Below are positions 10,509-15,287 of a stretch of 23,353 nt of DNA, in pieces. The position numbers and the translations under genes are program-made. A model generated the notes under the pieces. It saw nothing but the letters and a program-made list of their open reading frames with translations, was not told where the DNA came from and made no database searches. This DNA is from Baffinella frigidus (taxonomy: Eukaryota; Cryptophyceae; Cryptomonadales; Baffinellaceae). Within the stretch, counting starts at the first letter, position 1. Every line of letters begins with the position of its first letter. The stretch lies in NCBI GenBank assembly GCA_026770585.1, contig MU646513.1, positions 283,395 to 306,747 of the forward strand. Direction: 5' to 3'.

Positions 10509-12958
10509 CAGAGAGAGAGAGAGGTGATGTGCAAAGCTGTGACGCCCGCTCGCGTCTTTGCCGTCACCTCTGCGAGCCTGCGCACCGAGAGGCATTCAGA
10601 GAGAGAGAGCCAGAGAGAGCGAGAGCGAGAGCGAGAGAGAGATAGCGAGAGAGAGAGGGGGTGTCTTCATTAAGAGAGAGAGAGAGAGAGGGATCCGAAG
10701 TAGCCTCAGCGATAATGTGTGAACCGACTACGTGGGTGAGTATTGGCCGTCACCTCTGCGAGCCTGCAGAGAGCCAGACCTTTCTTCATATGGGCGACGA
10801 CTGCAATGTGGTCGTGCGTTGGACCTCAACGTGCCATGCCACTGGAGGCTGGGAGTCTGGGGGGGAGGGCGCCTGTCTAAGATGAGGGCAGCACTCCAAT
10901 GTGGTCGTTCTTTGGTCGAGAAACTACCCCACAGTGCCATGCAACTGGAGGCTGGAGGTCTTTGGGGCGGGGGGGGGCTGTCTCAGGATTTAACCTGTCT
11001 AAATGGAAGGTAAATTTTACCTGTCTAAAAGGAGGGTGACGACGCCGATGTGGTCGTGCCCCCGCGCCAGCAGCCGTGCTGTTTCCTCCTGCCACGCGAG
11101 ATTCTTCTTTATTATTATTATCATTATTGATTTATTACCTATTTATTTACTGCAGCCGTGTTGTTTCCTCCTGGGAGCAGTAAGACGTCTTGAGATTTTG
11201 CCTTGGCAAAATGCGGGTATGTCGACTCAAGACAGCTAAGTGGAGGCGGGGGGGAGGAACCCCGAGGGTGACTCTCGTCCCCTGCTTGCCTTTCCCCGTT
11301 CGCCGTGAGACCTTCACGTTCGAGCCTCTCTCGACGCATGCAGTTTATGGTTCGACGTCATACGACCAATCAAGTACCACATCAGAGGGTACTCTATACT
11401 ACCACGCCAGAGGGCTCGAAACATCTCCTTTGGACATCTTTCAGAGGAAATCCGAAGGATTCTCAAGTCAGTTTCGCCAGATCTGGCTAAGATAAGACAG
11501 TTATTCCCCTCGAGCCCTCTGGCGTGGTAAGTTCAATAAAGTCTCATGTCCCGCGAGATTGCCCATTTTATTGGTCCCAATCTGGGGAGGAGTTTTCTGG
11601 GAACCTGCTCCTGTCAGTAGGTACGGACCTTCCACTCCAGTCCAGAAAAGGGACTATCAGTAACGTGGCGGTGTAGCTACGCCAGAGGGCTCGAGGGAAA
11701 CCGACGCCTTATCCACGCCAGATCTGGCGTCGTTGACTTAAGTATTCAGGGGATTTCCCCTGAAACATGCAAAAGTGGATGTTTCGAGCCCTCTGGCGTG
11801 CAGTGTCACGACCTAGTTTGCATTGAGGATGGTCACGTTCCCCAGTATTTGGAGGGAGCGTGACCTCCCCGCCCGCAGCTACAAATCTTAGGAAGAAATC
11901 GGGGTTTACAATCAGTCCTTCTTCCAGCCTCGAGTGGTTCACCACCACAGCGGAATAAAGAGACTTTTATTGAACTTATGACGTCGGACCATAAACTTAA
12001 GGCGTCCAGAGAGGGCTCGAAATTAAAACCTAAAGGACCTAAAGGACGAACTAAGACCGGACTGCGAAGGGGAAACATCGTCAAAATCAAGGCATTCCCG
12101 GTTACCTTATCCGTAGGAACCCCCCCTATGTCCCTACGGATTGCCTACCGTAGGGTCGTAGGTCTTATCGCTTGAGGGTTATTCGAAATCCCTTGGAAGT
12201 CAGCTGTGTGGGAGTTCACCTGAAATCGAAGGATCTCATCCCCACAGGCATTTAAATTAAATGCTGAAAATGCGTGGGGATGAGATCGCTGCATATTCCC
12301 ATACCCTGAAAACGCCCCACCCTAGCTCTGCGCGGTGACCTAGCTCTGCCCCACTCGGGTTGACCGACTATTATCAAGTTGACATGCTTTGGCTCACCAA
12401 CCTGGCGAGCCCAAATAGGCTGAGCCAGAGCCAGGTAAGCGCCCGACCTCCATGTCGCCGCTGGTCTGGATGCCCGAGAGCGCGGAGTGGAGCGCAGTGC
12501 AGTCCTGCAGCCCTTCCGCCTTGGCGTACACGATCCCCGGCTCCAGGTCCAGCAGCACCTGCGGGTCGAGGGGAGAGAGGGTTCGGCAGGATGCGTGGGT
12601 TCGCGCTGGGCGGGGAATGGAGGGGGTGGATGCGGTTGTGAAGCCGGGGAGGCACACGGCATGAGACCCTGGGGAGCACCTCGCACACGTCGCGCCGGCC
12701 CAGCTCCGCAGCGACGTGCAGCGCCGTGCGCCCGACCTCGTCCACCCCGTCGATCTTCACGGCCAGCCCCTTCTTCTCCGTTAGTCCCAGCAGATACCGC
12801 ACACGAGCTACGTCTCCTTCCACGGCAGCGGCATGCAGCGGCGCGCGTATCGCTGGCGCTGGCGGCGGCGGCGGCGGCGGGGCGTCCGCCCCCGCGTGCT
12901 CCGCGCCGCTCTGCACCCGGGTGAGGCCCATGAGCGTGTTGTTGGAGACGGTCGGCAT
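2622..12958 (-). CDS. Ankyrin-repeat protein, 11 exons, function unknown
   Basis: I assembled this from minus-strand exons, 5' to 3': 12958-12680, 12558-12448, 11088-11021, 10247-10169, 9227-9143, 8826-8774, 8219-8154, 7117-7061, 5803-5717, 4335-4291 and 2711-2622. They total 1020 nt, 339 residues plus TAG, with phases that all agree and GT-AG at every intron. The product has a short Pro-rich N-terminus (residues ~26-36) and about six or seven ankyrin repeats (~38-285). These are seen as APLHAAAVEGDVARVRYLL, GRTALHVAAELGRRDVCEVL, CTALHSAL, GVTALHIAAGKGATTAVRAL, GRTPLFSAVANG, GLLHVAAMSNFVHPN and KTPLLLAMENA. An acidic Trp-containing tail (APWWIEDE, GDWEDFRADDSRFSK) ends in SKADLDALKAKFGVKS. 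There is no signal peptide, membrane segment or catalytic domain, so it is probably a soluble protein-interaction scaffold. I do not recognise an ortholog. It starts 350 bp from, and points away from, PRP19. Confidence 0.8.
2884..2988. mobile_element. MITE family B, copy 4
   Basis: Intact copy. It starts TATCCCTTAAGTGGCGAGTA and ends CTCGCCACTTAAGGGATA. Near the right end is an inner palindrome GGGTCAAATTCGACCC. Confidence 0.82.
3026..3148. mobile_element. MITE family A, copy 4
   Basis: Inverted termini TACAAGGGTACCTCGCTCAT / GGGCGAGGTACCCCTGTA with the CTAC.GTAGG core. It lies within the last intron of the ankyrin gene. Confidence 0.8.
3244..3363. mobile_element. MITE family A, copy 5 (right end degraded)
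   Basis: The left terminus is intact (TACAGGGGCACCTCGCTCAT). The right one is diverged (GAGGTGAACCTGTGT). Confidence 0.7.
3408..3512. mobile_element. MITE family B, copy 5
   Basis: Starts TATCCCGTAAGTGACCAGTA and ends GACCACTTAAGGGATA. Same interior as copy 4. Confidence 0.8.
3641..3780. mobile_element. 140-bp AT-rich MITE, family H
   Basis: Termini ATCTCGGAGGATAACTGAAT / ATTCAGTTATCTTTCGAGAT (one or two mismatches). The interior is AT-rich and lacks the CTACGGTAGG core of families A-D. Single copy in the window. Confidence 0.8.
3863..3983. mobile_element. MITE family A, copy 6
   Basis: Termini TTCAGGGCTACCTCGCTCAT / GCGAGGTACCCATGTA. The core is CCTAGGACCAC...CTACTGTAGGG. Confidence 0.75.
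3997..4172 (-). pseudogene. 3'-edge copies of ankyrin exon 10
   Basis: 4153-4172 reads, on the minus strand, ggatcgaaaccaaccaag|gtcgca. This corresponds to exon 10's SRFSK|gtcacg. The same tggtttcgatccg block recurs at 3999-4014. Both lie downstream of the exon. Confidence 0.5.
4011..4115. mobile_element. MITE family B, copy 6
   Basis: Starts CAATCTCTTAAGTGGCCAGT and ends CTGGCCATTGAAGGGAGA. The termini are diverged. It abuts an exon-10 edge copy. Confidence 0.7.
4182..4276. repeat. CT-rich low-complexity tract
   Basis: Almost pure (CT)n with CCT interruptions, immediately downstream of ankyrin exon 10 on the coding strand, where it reads GAGA. It gives a spurious Arg/Glu-rich ORF. Confidence 0.85.
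4291..4335 (-). CDS. Ankyrin gene exon 10 (45-nt exon)
   Basis: Acceptor gcggcag precedes 4335. It encodes GDWEDFRADDSRFSK. The donor is gtcacg. The exon is supported by keeping phase 0 on both sides and by edge copies flanking it in the order seen for the other exons. There is no recognisable domain. Confidence 0.65.
4374..4470. mobile_element. Family G element, diverged partial copy
   Basis: CCACTCGGTGCACCACGGAC, then CTTTCAACAGAAGTCAACTT and AAGGATTTTCTGGTGTCAAT. It matches the reverse complement of 8626-8763. Both ends are poorly defined. Confidence 0.55.
4530..4790 (-). pseudogene. 5'-edge copies of ankyrin exon 10
   Basis: 4766-4780 reads gcggggcag|GGCGACTGGGAAGC, matching the exon 10 start (gcggcag|GGCGACTGGGAGGA). 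A weaker copy ends at 4540 (gcgcggcag|ggcaaaac). Both are upstream of the exon on the coding strand. Confidence 0.55.
4612..4715. mobile_element. Family G element, second partial copy
   Basis: CCACACGGTCGACTACGAAC, then AAAAGTCAACTTACCTGAAG and CTGAAGGATTTTTCTAATG. Same orientation as 4374-4470, ~240 bp away. Confidence 0.58.
4800..4975. other. AT-rich intron stretch, nothing recognised
   Basis: Low-GC sequence in ankyrin intron 9 without repeats or coding signal that I can see. Confidence 0.5.
5004..5161. mobile_element. MITE family C, copy 1
   Basis: ~158-bp element with termini CACAGCGGACTTCGAAGG / CCCTTTGTAGCCCGCTGTG. The interior is CCCTAAGCGATAAGACC and a CTACGGTAGG core. Copies recur at 12055-12210, 15453-15609 and 18664-18824. 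Confidence 0.8.
5200..5304. mobile_element. MITE family B, copy 7
   Basis: Starts TATCCCATAAGTGGCGAGTG and ends ATCGCCACTTGAGGGATA. It is followed by a short duplicated tract gtatattatacgatc (5311-5342). Confidence 0.8.
5426..5588 (-). pseudogene. 3'-edge copies of ankyrin exon 9
   Basis: 5426-5450 and 5567-5588 read ccctggtggacagaggacga on the minus strand, then g|gt. This matches exon 9's end (ccctggtggatcgaggacga, then g|gtt). Both lie downstream of exon 9 on the coding strand. A tract catctatYatacattc also repeats after each (5463, 5626). Confidence 0.72.
5717..5803 (-). CDS. Ankyrin gene exon 9
   Basis: Acceptor ccctgcag precedes 5803. It encodes TPLLLAMENAVDYSNSCVCS, then EAPWWIEDE (29 codons). 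TPLLLAMENA follows exon 8's EVDAK as a normal ankyrin start. The rest leaves the ankyrin pattern for a Cys- and Trp-containing acidic segment. The donor is gttccc. Confidence 0.78.
5816..6290. repeat. Telomere-like TTTAGGG repeats, degenerate
   Basis: Runs of tttaggg, tgtaggg and ttcaggg on the plus strand, i.e. CCCTAAA-type on the sense strand of the ankyrin gene (intron 8). They are interstitial and too irregular for a chromosome end. Confidence 0.85.
5933..5978 (-). pseudogene. 5'-edge copy of ankyrin exon 9
   Basis: Minus strand ggcag|ACAACGTTGCTGCTGGCGAG through AACGCTGTAGACTACTCGAA matches the exon 9 start (TPLLLAMENAVDYS) at ~90%, then stops. It is upstream of the exon on the coding strand. 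Confidence 0.8.
6334..6495. mobile_element. MITE family D, copy 1
   Basis: ~160 bp, long inverted repeat. It starts ATAGGGTAACGGCCTGAAAA and continues TGGGGTAGTTAGGC. It ends in the reverse complement ...GACGTTAGCCTAT. It has CTACCGTAGG core arms and is highly foldable. Confidence 0.82.
6559..7010 (-). pseudogene. Three 3'-edge copies of ankyrin exon 8 in a ~160-180-bp tandem array with GAA tracts
   Basis: Copies at 6559-6584, 6717-6746 and 6895-6924, with the real exon end at 7061, share cacctccctcccgccgcgcg. On the minus strand this is RGGREV.AK plus the donor gtctga or gtccga. Each is followed on the plus strand by a GAA/AAG-rich tract. Spacing is 158, 178 and 166 bp. The ORFs over the GAA tracts (poly-Glu/Lys) are not genes. 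Confidence 0.75.
7061..7117 (-). CDS. Ankyrin gene exon 8
   Basis: Acceptor ggggcag precedes 7117. It encodes IDWLLDAGATRGGREVDAK (19 codons), an ankyrin second helix plus loop. The donor is gtctga at 7060-7059. Three 3'-edge copies lie at lower coordinates and three 5'-edge copies at higher ones. Confidence 0.78.
7136..7250. repeat. Telomere-like GTAGGGT/GTGGGGT array
   Basis: Near-perfect 7-bp tandem repeat (gtagggt then gtggggt) on the plus strand, directly upstream of exon 8 on its coding strand. There it reads as a C-rich tract before the acceptor. Confidence 0.85.
7265..7542 (-). pseudogene. Three 5'-edge copies of ankyrin exon 8
   Basis: Copies ending at 7286, 7412 and 7542 read ggggcag|ATGGACTGACTGCTGGAC, ggggcag|ATCGACTGTCTCATCAAC and gaagcag|ATCGACTGGCTGCTGGAC on the minus strand. 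They match exon 8's IDWLLDAG start with the acceptor. The 7265 copy has a TGA inside, so it cannot substitute for the exon. Confidence 0.75.
7566..7875. repeat. Telomere-like CCCTACA array, partly inverted
   Basis: 7576-7590 has gtagggt and 7598-7770 has its complement (CCCTACACCC repeats), so the two can fold back. 7806-7875 returns to tttaggg orientation. A copy of the exon 8 3' half (cctcccgccgcgcgtggcgc) sits at 7788-7808. Confidence 0.8.
7883..7916 (-). pseudogene. 3'-edge copy of ankyrin exon 7
   Basis: Minus strand GTCGCGGCCAACTTCGTGCA then CGCCAATACG|gtacgt. It matches exon 7's VAAMSNFVHPNT|gttcgt and keeps a donor that is better than the true one. It lies downstream of the exon. Confidence 0.72.
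7975..8126. mobile_element. MITE family D, copy 2
   Basis: Starts ATAGAGTAACGGACTAAAAA and ends TTTTTAGTCCGTTAGCCTAT. Same layout as 6334-6495. It is inserted 28 bp from the ankyrin exon 7 donor. Confidence 0.82.
8154..8219 (-). CDS. Ankyrin gene exon 7
   Basis: Acceptor ggtgcag precedes 8219. It encodes VPADGEGLLHVAAMSNFVHP NT in two blocks. GLLHVAAMSN is an ankyrin first helix. The donor is gttcgt at 8153-8152, phase 0. The exon lies 28 bp from the inverted-repeat element at 7975-8126. Confidence 0.78.
8304..8350 (-). pseudogene. Diverged copy of ankyrin exon 6
   Basis: The minus strand reads RNFGADARA preceded by gcagcgcacga, as in exon 6 (RTTTLLLLNFGADARA). No usable GT follows. It is downstream of the exon. 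Confidence 0.6.
8487..8625. mobile_element. Inverted-repeat element family F, copy 1
   Basis: Ends TAGCGCTG / CAGCGCTA. The interior has GCCAACTTTGGCGCGGGAA and TGGGCCCAAATAGACTG. Related copies lie at 12340-12434 and 17636-17780. It is directly followed by a family G element. Confidence 0.65.
8626..8763. mobile_element. Inverted-repeat element family G, full copy
   Basis: Termini CCACACGGTGGGCTACGAAG / TTCTTAGCCCACCGTGTGG. The interior includes AAAATCCTTCAAGTTAACTG. Partial copies occur at 4374-4470 and 4612-4715. Confidence 0.75.
8774..8826 (-). CDS. Ankyrin gene exon 6
   Basis: Acceptor ggggcag precedes 8826. Two bases complete Gly, then QRTTTLLLLNFGADARA follows. LLLNFGADAR is the ankyrin second helix plus GAD turn. 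The donor is gtcctg at 8773-8772, phase 0. A second AG five bases downstream would break the frame. Confidence 0.75.
9008..9049 (-). pseudogene. 3'-edge copy of ankyrin exon 5
   Basis: The minus strand reads TGRTPLFSAFAN plus the donor gtactg, nearly identical to exon 5 (TGRTPLFSAVAN). A short CT-rich microsatellite (9055-9135) separates it from the exon. Confidence 0.8.
9143..9227 (-). CDS. Ankyrin gene exon 5
   Basis: Acceptor tccacag precedes 9227. It encodes VRALVAHGASLEARTITGRT, then PLFSAVAN, plus one base. L..HGA.......GRTPL is the ankyrin loop and helix start. The donor is gtactg at 9142-9141. Confidence 0.83.
9246..9318. repeat. Two ~28-bp repeats with internal palindromes
   Basis: cacgatatcgtaaacatatc then gtgtgttc (9246) and the related tacgatatcgtgagcatatc then gtgtgttc (9290), with a further gatatg tail. 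They lie just upstream of exon 5 on its coding strand. Confidence 0.65.
9550..9678. mobile_element. MITE family E, copy 1
   Basis: Termini TACCACGCCAGAGGG / CTGGCGTGGT. It contains the family's CATCCACTTTTGACATCTTT block and an inner CACGCCAGA. It lies in ankyrin intron 4. Confidence 0.78.
9697..9728 (-). pseudogene. 5'-edge copy of ankyrin exon 5
   Basis: The minus strand reads GTGAGAGCGCTGGTGGCGCA then CGGGGCCTCGCT. It matches VRALVAHGASL of exon 5, but the preceding base pair is not AG. It is upstream of the exon. Confidence 0.75.
9738..9853 (-). pseudogene. 3'-edge copy of ankyrin exon 4 with an in-frame stop, beside a GAA tract
   Basis: 9812-9853 reads on the minus strand HITAGKG-stop-TTA plus the donor gtaagc, versus HIAAGKGATTA|gtacgc in exon 4. 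A poly(GAA) tract (9738-9808) follows, as also after exon 4 itself (10095-10165). Confidence 0.8.
10169..10247 (-). CDS. Ankyrin gene exon 4
   Basis: Acceptor gtgcgcag precedes 10247. Its first base completes Arg with exon 3. It encodes LAEVTAKTRAGVTALHIAAG, then KGATTA. GVTALHIAAGKG is a textbook ankyrin first helix. The donor is gtacgc. Confidence 0.82.
10258..10695. repeat. GA/GT-rich microsatellites with exon 4 edge copies between them
   Basis: (GA)n and (GTGT)n tracts at 10258-10345, 10460-10525 and 10595-10695. Between them, 10521-10577 copies most of exon 4 (LAEVTAKTRAGVTALHI, with acceptor cgcag). 10421-10446 carries a scrap reading HIASGTG on the minus strand. 10747-10763 repeats the first bases of exon 4 with its acceptor. 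All lie upstream of exon 4 on the coding strand. Confidence 0.75.
10794..11010 (-). pseudogene. 3'-edge copies of ankyrin exon 3
   Basis: 10873-10910 and 10794-10822 repeat cgaccacattgSagt.gt, matching exon 3's DHIGVV. 10995-11010 and 10873-10888 repeat its last bases (ttagacag) with donors gttaaa and gcgccc. The plus strand also carries a repeated catgcMactggaggctgg (10837, 10938). All lie downstream of exon 3. Confidence 0.65.
11021..11088 (-). CDS. Ankyrin gene exon 3
   Basis: Acceptor gtggcag precedes 11088. It encodes EETARLLARGHDHIGVVTLL LD in two blocks and ends two bases into an Arg codon (GAC AG|gtaaaa). The join to exon 4 restores the frame. Confidence 0.72.
11152..11170 (-). pseudogene. 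5'-edge copy of ankyrin exon 3
   Basis: Minus strand gctcccag|GAGGAAACAACACGGCTGCA matches the start of exon 3 (GAGGAAACAGCACGGCTGCT). It then runs into an AT-rich (ATT)n tract. Confidence 0.75.
11400..11530. mobile_element. MITE family E, copy 2
   Basis: Termini TACCACGCCAGAGGGCTCGA / TCGAGCCCTCTGGCGTGGTA, perfect over 20 bases. TA at both ends suggests a TA target site. It lies in ankyrin intron 2. Confidence 0.85.
11678..11800. mobile_element. MITE family E, copy 3
   Basis: Reverse-oriented copy, TACGCCAGAGGGCTCGA to TCGAGCCCTCTGGCGTG. It contains the central GCCAGATCTGGC palindrome. Confidence 0.8.
12055..12210. mobile_element. MITE family C, copy 2 (left end degraded)
   Basis: Reverse orientation relative to copy 1. 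It has TTACCTTATCCGTAGGAACC, the GCCTACCGTAGGG core and the right end GAAATCCCTTGGAAGTCAGC followed by TGTGTG. It lies in ankyrin intron 2. Confidence 0.7.
12232..12290. repeat. Hairpin with 14-bp stem
   Basis: GATCTCATCCCCAC pairs with GTGGGGATGAGATC. The loop contains its own palindrome CATTTAAATTAAATG. It lies in ankyrin intron 2 beside the family C remnant. Confidence 0.7.
12340..12434. mobile_element. Inverted-repeat element family F, copy 2
   Basis: TAGCTCTGCCCCACTCGGGT to GAGCCAGAGCCA. It shares TATCAAGTTGA.ATGCT and GCGAGCCCAAATAGGCTGA with the other copies. It lies 14 bp from the ankyrin exon 2 end. Confidence 0.6.
12448..12558 (-). CDS. Ankyrin gene exon 2
   Basis: Acceptor cccgcag precedes 12558. 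It has 37 codons, VLLDLEPGIVYAKAEG to GIQTSGDME. It completes the ankyrin repeat begun in exon 1 (DVCE|VLLDLEPG). The donor is gtcggg. The 121-bp intron between exons 1 and 2 is the shortest in the gene and shows no echo copies. Confidence 0.82.
12680..12958 (-). CDS. Ankyrin gene exon 1
   Basis: Starts at ATG (12958) and runs 93 codons to ...GRRDVCE. The donor is gtgctc at 12679-12678. It holds a run of seven prolines, then two ankyrin helices pairs (APLHAAAVEGD, GRTALHVAAELG). A downstream in-frame Met (residue 10, MGLTRV) is an alternative start. Confidence 0.85.
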
Positions 12959-13308
12959 GCTGCCTCTCTCGCGATTCTTTCGTCAAGGAAAGGTGTTCCC
13001 CACCACCAGAGCACCTACAGGTCGCGTCCGTGTTAAGTTGAAGAAAGGGAGGGAGGCGAGGGACGGAAGGAGAGCGAGGGCCACTCCACGAACGAAAACG
13101 ACTCTGAAAATGGCTCCAACACTCACGTTGACTTTACGGCAAAAGTCAAAATCCGGTTGAGGAGCAGATCGAGAATGGAGCTTGAGCCATTTCTTGGGCA
13201 GATTTTCGGAATTCCGAAATTCGGTGTCGACTTTTGGCGACAAAAGGCTGTTGACTAATCCAAAGGTCAACCCCCACGCGAGGTCCCCGCCTCAGCGAGG
13301 AAGGGAAG
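12959..13308. promoter_or_regulatory. Presumed bidirectional promoter and 5' leaders of PRP19 and the ankyrin gene
   Basis: The 350 bp between the two divergent start codons contain no ORF with family similarity and no MITE. I see no clear TATA box. There is a purine-rich stretch around 13035-13085, a related pair of tracts near 13133-13160 and 13222-13270 (ggcaaaagtcaa / gtcgacttttggcga), and a short palindrome cggaattccg at 13206-13217. Core-promoter positions cannot be read from sequence alone. Confidence 0.5.
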
Positions 13309-13480
13309 ATGAGCGCTCTAGTATGCGCCATGTCGGGCGACCCGCCTGTCAAGCCGGTCGTCTCGCGCAAGTCGGGCCACATCTTCGAGCATGCTGTCAT
13401 CGCGAAGTACCTGCTCGAGACCGGCAGGTGCCCAATCACGGGCCAGGAGCTGGCGGCAGCGGATCTCATCGACCTCAAGG
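13309..13480 (+). CDS. PRP19: PRP19 exon 1 (start, U-box)
   Basis: Begins at ATG 13309 and encodes [18 protein letters not shown] through ADLIDLK plus one base. The donor is g|gtattc at 13481. An internal ATG at 13330 (residue 8) is less likely, because the residues before it match the conserved N-terminus of the family. The U-box is a RING-like fold without zinc ligands; the CPITGQ segment is its conserved Cys-Pro-[IV]-Thr-Gly loop. Confidence 0.93.
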
Positions 13481-14776
13481 GTATTCCCCCCCCGCCCGTC
13501 CAGGCTCAGCTCCCCCCACCAGTCTCTCTCAGGCGGCGCCGTGGCCGATCTGCCGTCGCGCGCGGCTCTGTTTGTTTTGCGAGGGCATGGCCGCCAGTTG
13601 GTTCACCAGATTGGTGCCCGTGTTGACGTCGTGCGGGTGGCGCAGCGAACCCGGAGGTGAAGCCCAAGCCGGTGTCGGCGACGAGCCTCCCGGGGATGAT
13701 CGGCGCGTTTCAGACAGAATGGGACGCGTCCGTGATCGAGACGCACATGCTGCGCAAGGAGCTCGAGCAGGTGCGGCGGCTAGCCCCATCCGCGGGAAAG
13801 TTCAGGTCTCGGAGCCAGGCGGCTGCTTCCAGTTCGGATCCGAGAGTTCCCTCTCGTGTACCCATCCTATGGGGAGCTGATGAGGATTCCGGGCTCCAGG
13901 CTGGACTCGGTGCCGTCGTGCATGGCGGGACCCCCTTTTTTTTGTCCTACTGCCTCCAACTTGTTCATGCAGGCAGGGTTCTCATCCGCTTGTTTCCCAA
14001 TCCCCCCTCTCTCTCCCGCGAACTGACCCCGCCCGGATTAGTCGCCGCCCCGCTGCGAACACGCCCTGCACGGATCAGTCAACCACCGCGTGCCGACGGG
14101 TGGCATCCCTCCTGGTACAAACCCTGCCCGGACCAGTCACCCGCGGACCCCAGCGCGCAGCTACATGCTGTACTGACTGCGGCGGCTGACTGCTGACGTG
14201 GGGCTGACGGGGGGGCGTCTTGTTCGCAGGTACGGAATGAGCTGGCGCACACCCTCTACCAGCACGACGCCGCGTGCCGCGTGATCGCTAAACTGATCCA
14301 GGAGCGCGACGCGGCGGTGGCGGTGGCCAACGACCCCGCGCGGCGCGCCGCGCCCGCCGGCGACGCCATGGAGGAGGACGGCATCCCGGAGGTGGTGAAG
14401 GAGCGGATGACAGAACGGTCGCAGGAGCTGTCCAAGGGGCGCAAGAAGCGCCCCGTGTCGGAGCTGCTGGCGGGCGAGGCTGCGATCCAGGCGAGTTCAA
14501 TCAAAACTGCGATCACCGATTTGCCTCTGTCGAAATTGGGATCGCCGATTTGATGGGCCGGGGCTCTTTTCCTCTCCAACGTTGACGATTTTGTGCCGTA
14601 CACCCAGCATGTCAACTTGAGCAGAGTCGGGCAACCTGAGTGAGGCAGATCTGGGTGGTTCTCTATCCACGCAGAAAGGGACGGTTGACTGAATTTCCCT
14701 TTCCGAGGGACCACGCCAGCGAGGATCCCGCCTCTAGGAAACCCTACACCCCACACCTTAACCTTGATTCTAAACC

Positions 14777-14808
<32 letters not shown>

Positions 14809-15195
14809 ACCCTGAATTCATAGAGAGCAAGCGAGAGGGTCAGACCCCGCCGCAGGGAGGGCCGCGGGAGGGTCCACGTTGGGGTTTAGGGGATAGGGTT
14901 TGACGTCCACGTTAGGGTTGAGGGGTTTTGGTCCACGCATAGCACTCAGCAATCAGGAGGCGTTGTCTCCTGGGCCCTGCTGCGCACCGCGAGCTAGCAC
15001 CTCATAGCACTCACAGGGCCCCCCTTGTAGGCTCCACTGACTGAGGTCCACAGGGTTTAGGGGTTACGGTTTAGACATTGGTAGTAGACCCTCCCACGCC
15101 TCTCCGTGCGGGAATAACCCCCCCACCCCCGCTTCCGGTACGAACCCGCACAGAACGGTGCGGGGGTTTACTGGGTGTGGCTAAATAAATAAATA

Positions 15196-15287
<92 letters not shown>

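Larger units (their letters stand above)
11172..12231. other. Rest of ankyrin intron 2: MITE remnants, no coding signal
   Basis: Apart from the E elements (11400-11530, 11678-11800) and the C remnant (12055-12210), I see no family-like ORF. 11931-12050 includes aaacctaaaggacctaaagg, a short direct repeat. Confidence 0.5.

Noticed and set aside
10313-10673. Arg/Glu-rich ORFs of 110 residues
   Set aside because: Products of (GA)n microsatellite. The only protein-like text there belongs to exon 4 copies on the minus strand.
13182-13880. 232-residue plus-strand ORF overlapping the PRP19 start
   Set aside because: It overlaps exons 1-2 in a different frame and crosses intron 1. The PRP19 frame carries the recognisable domain.
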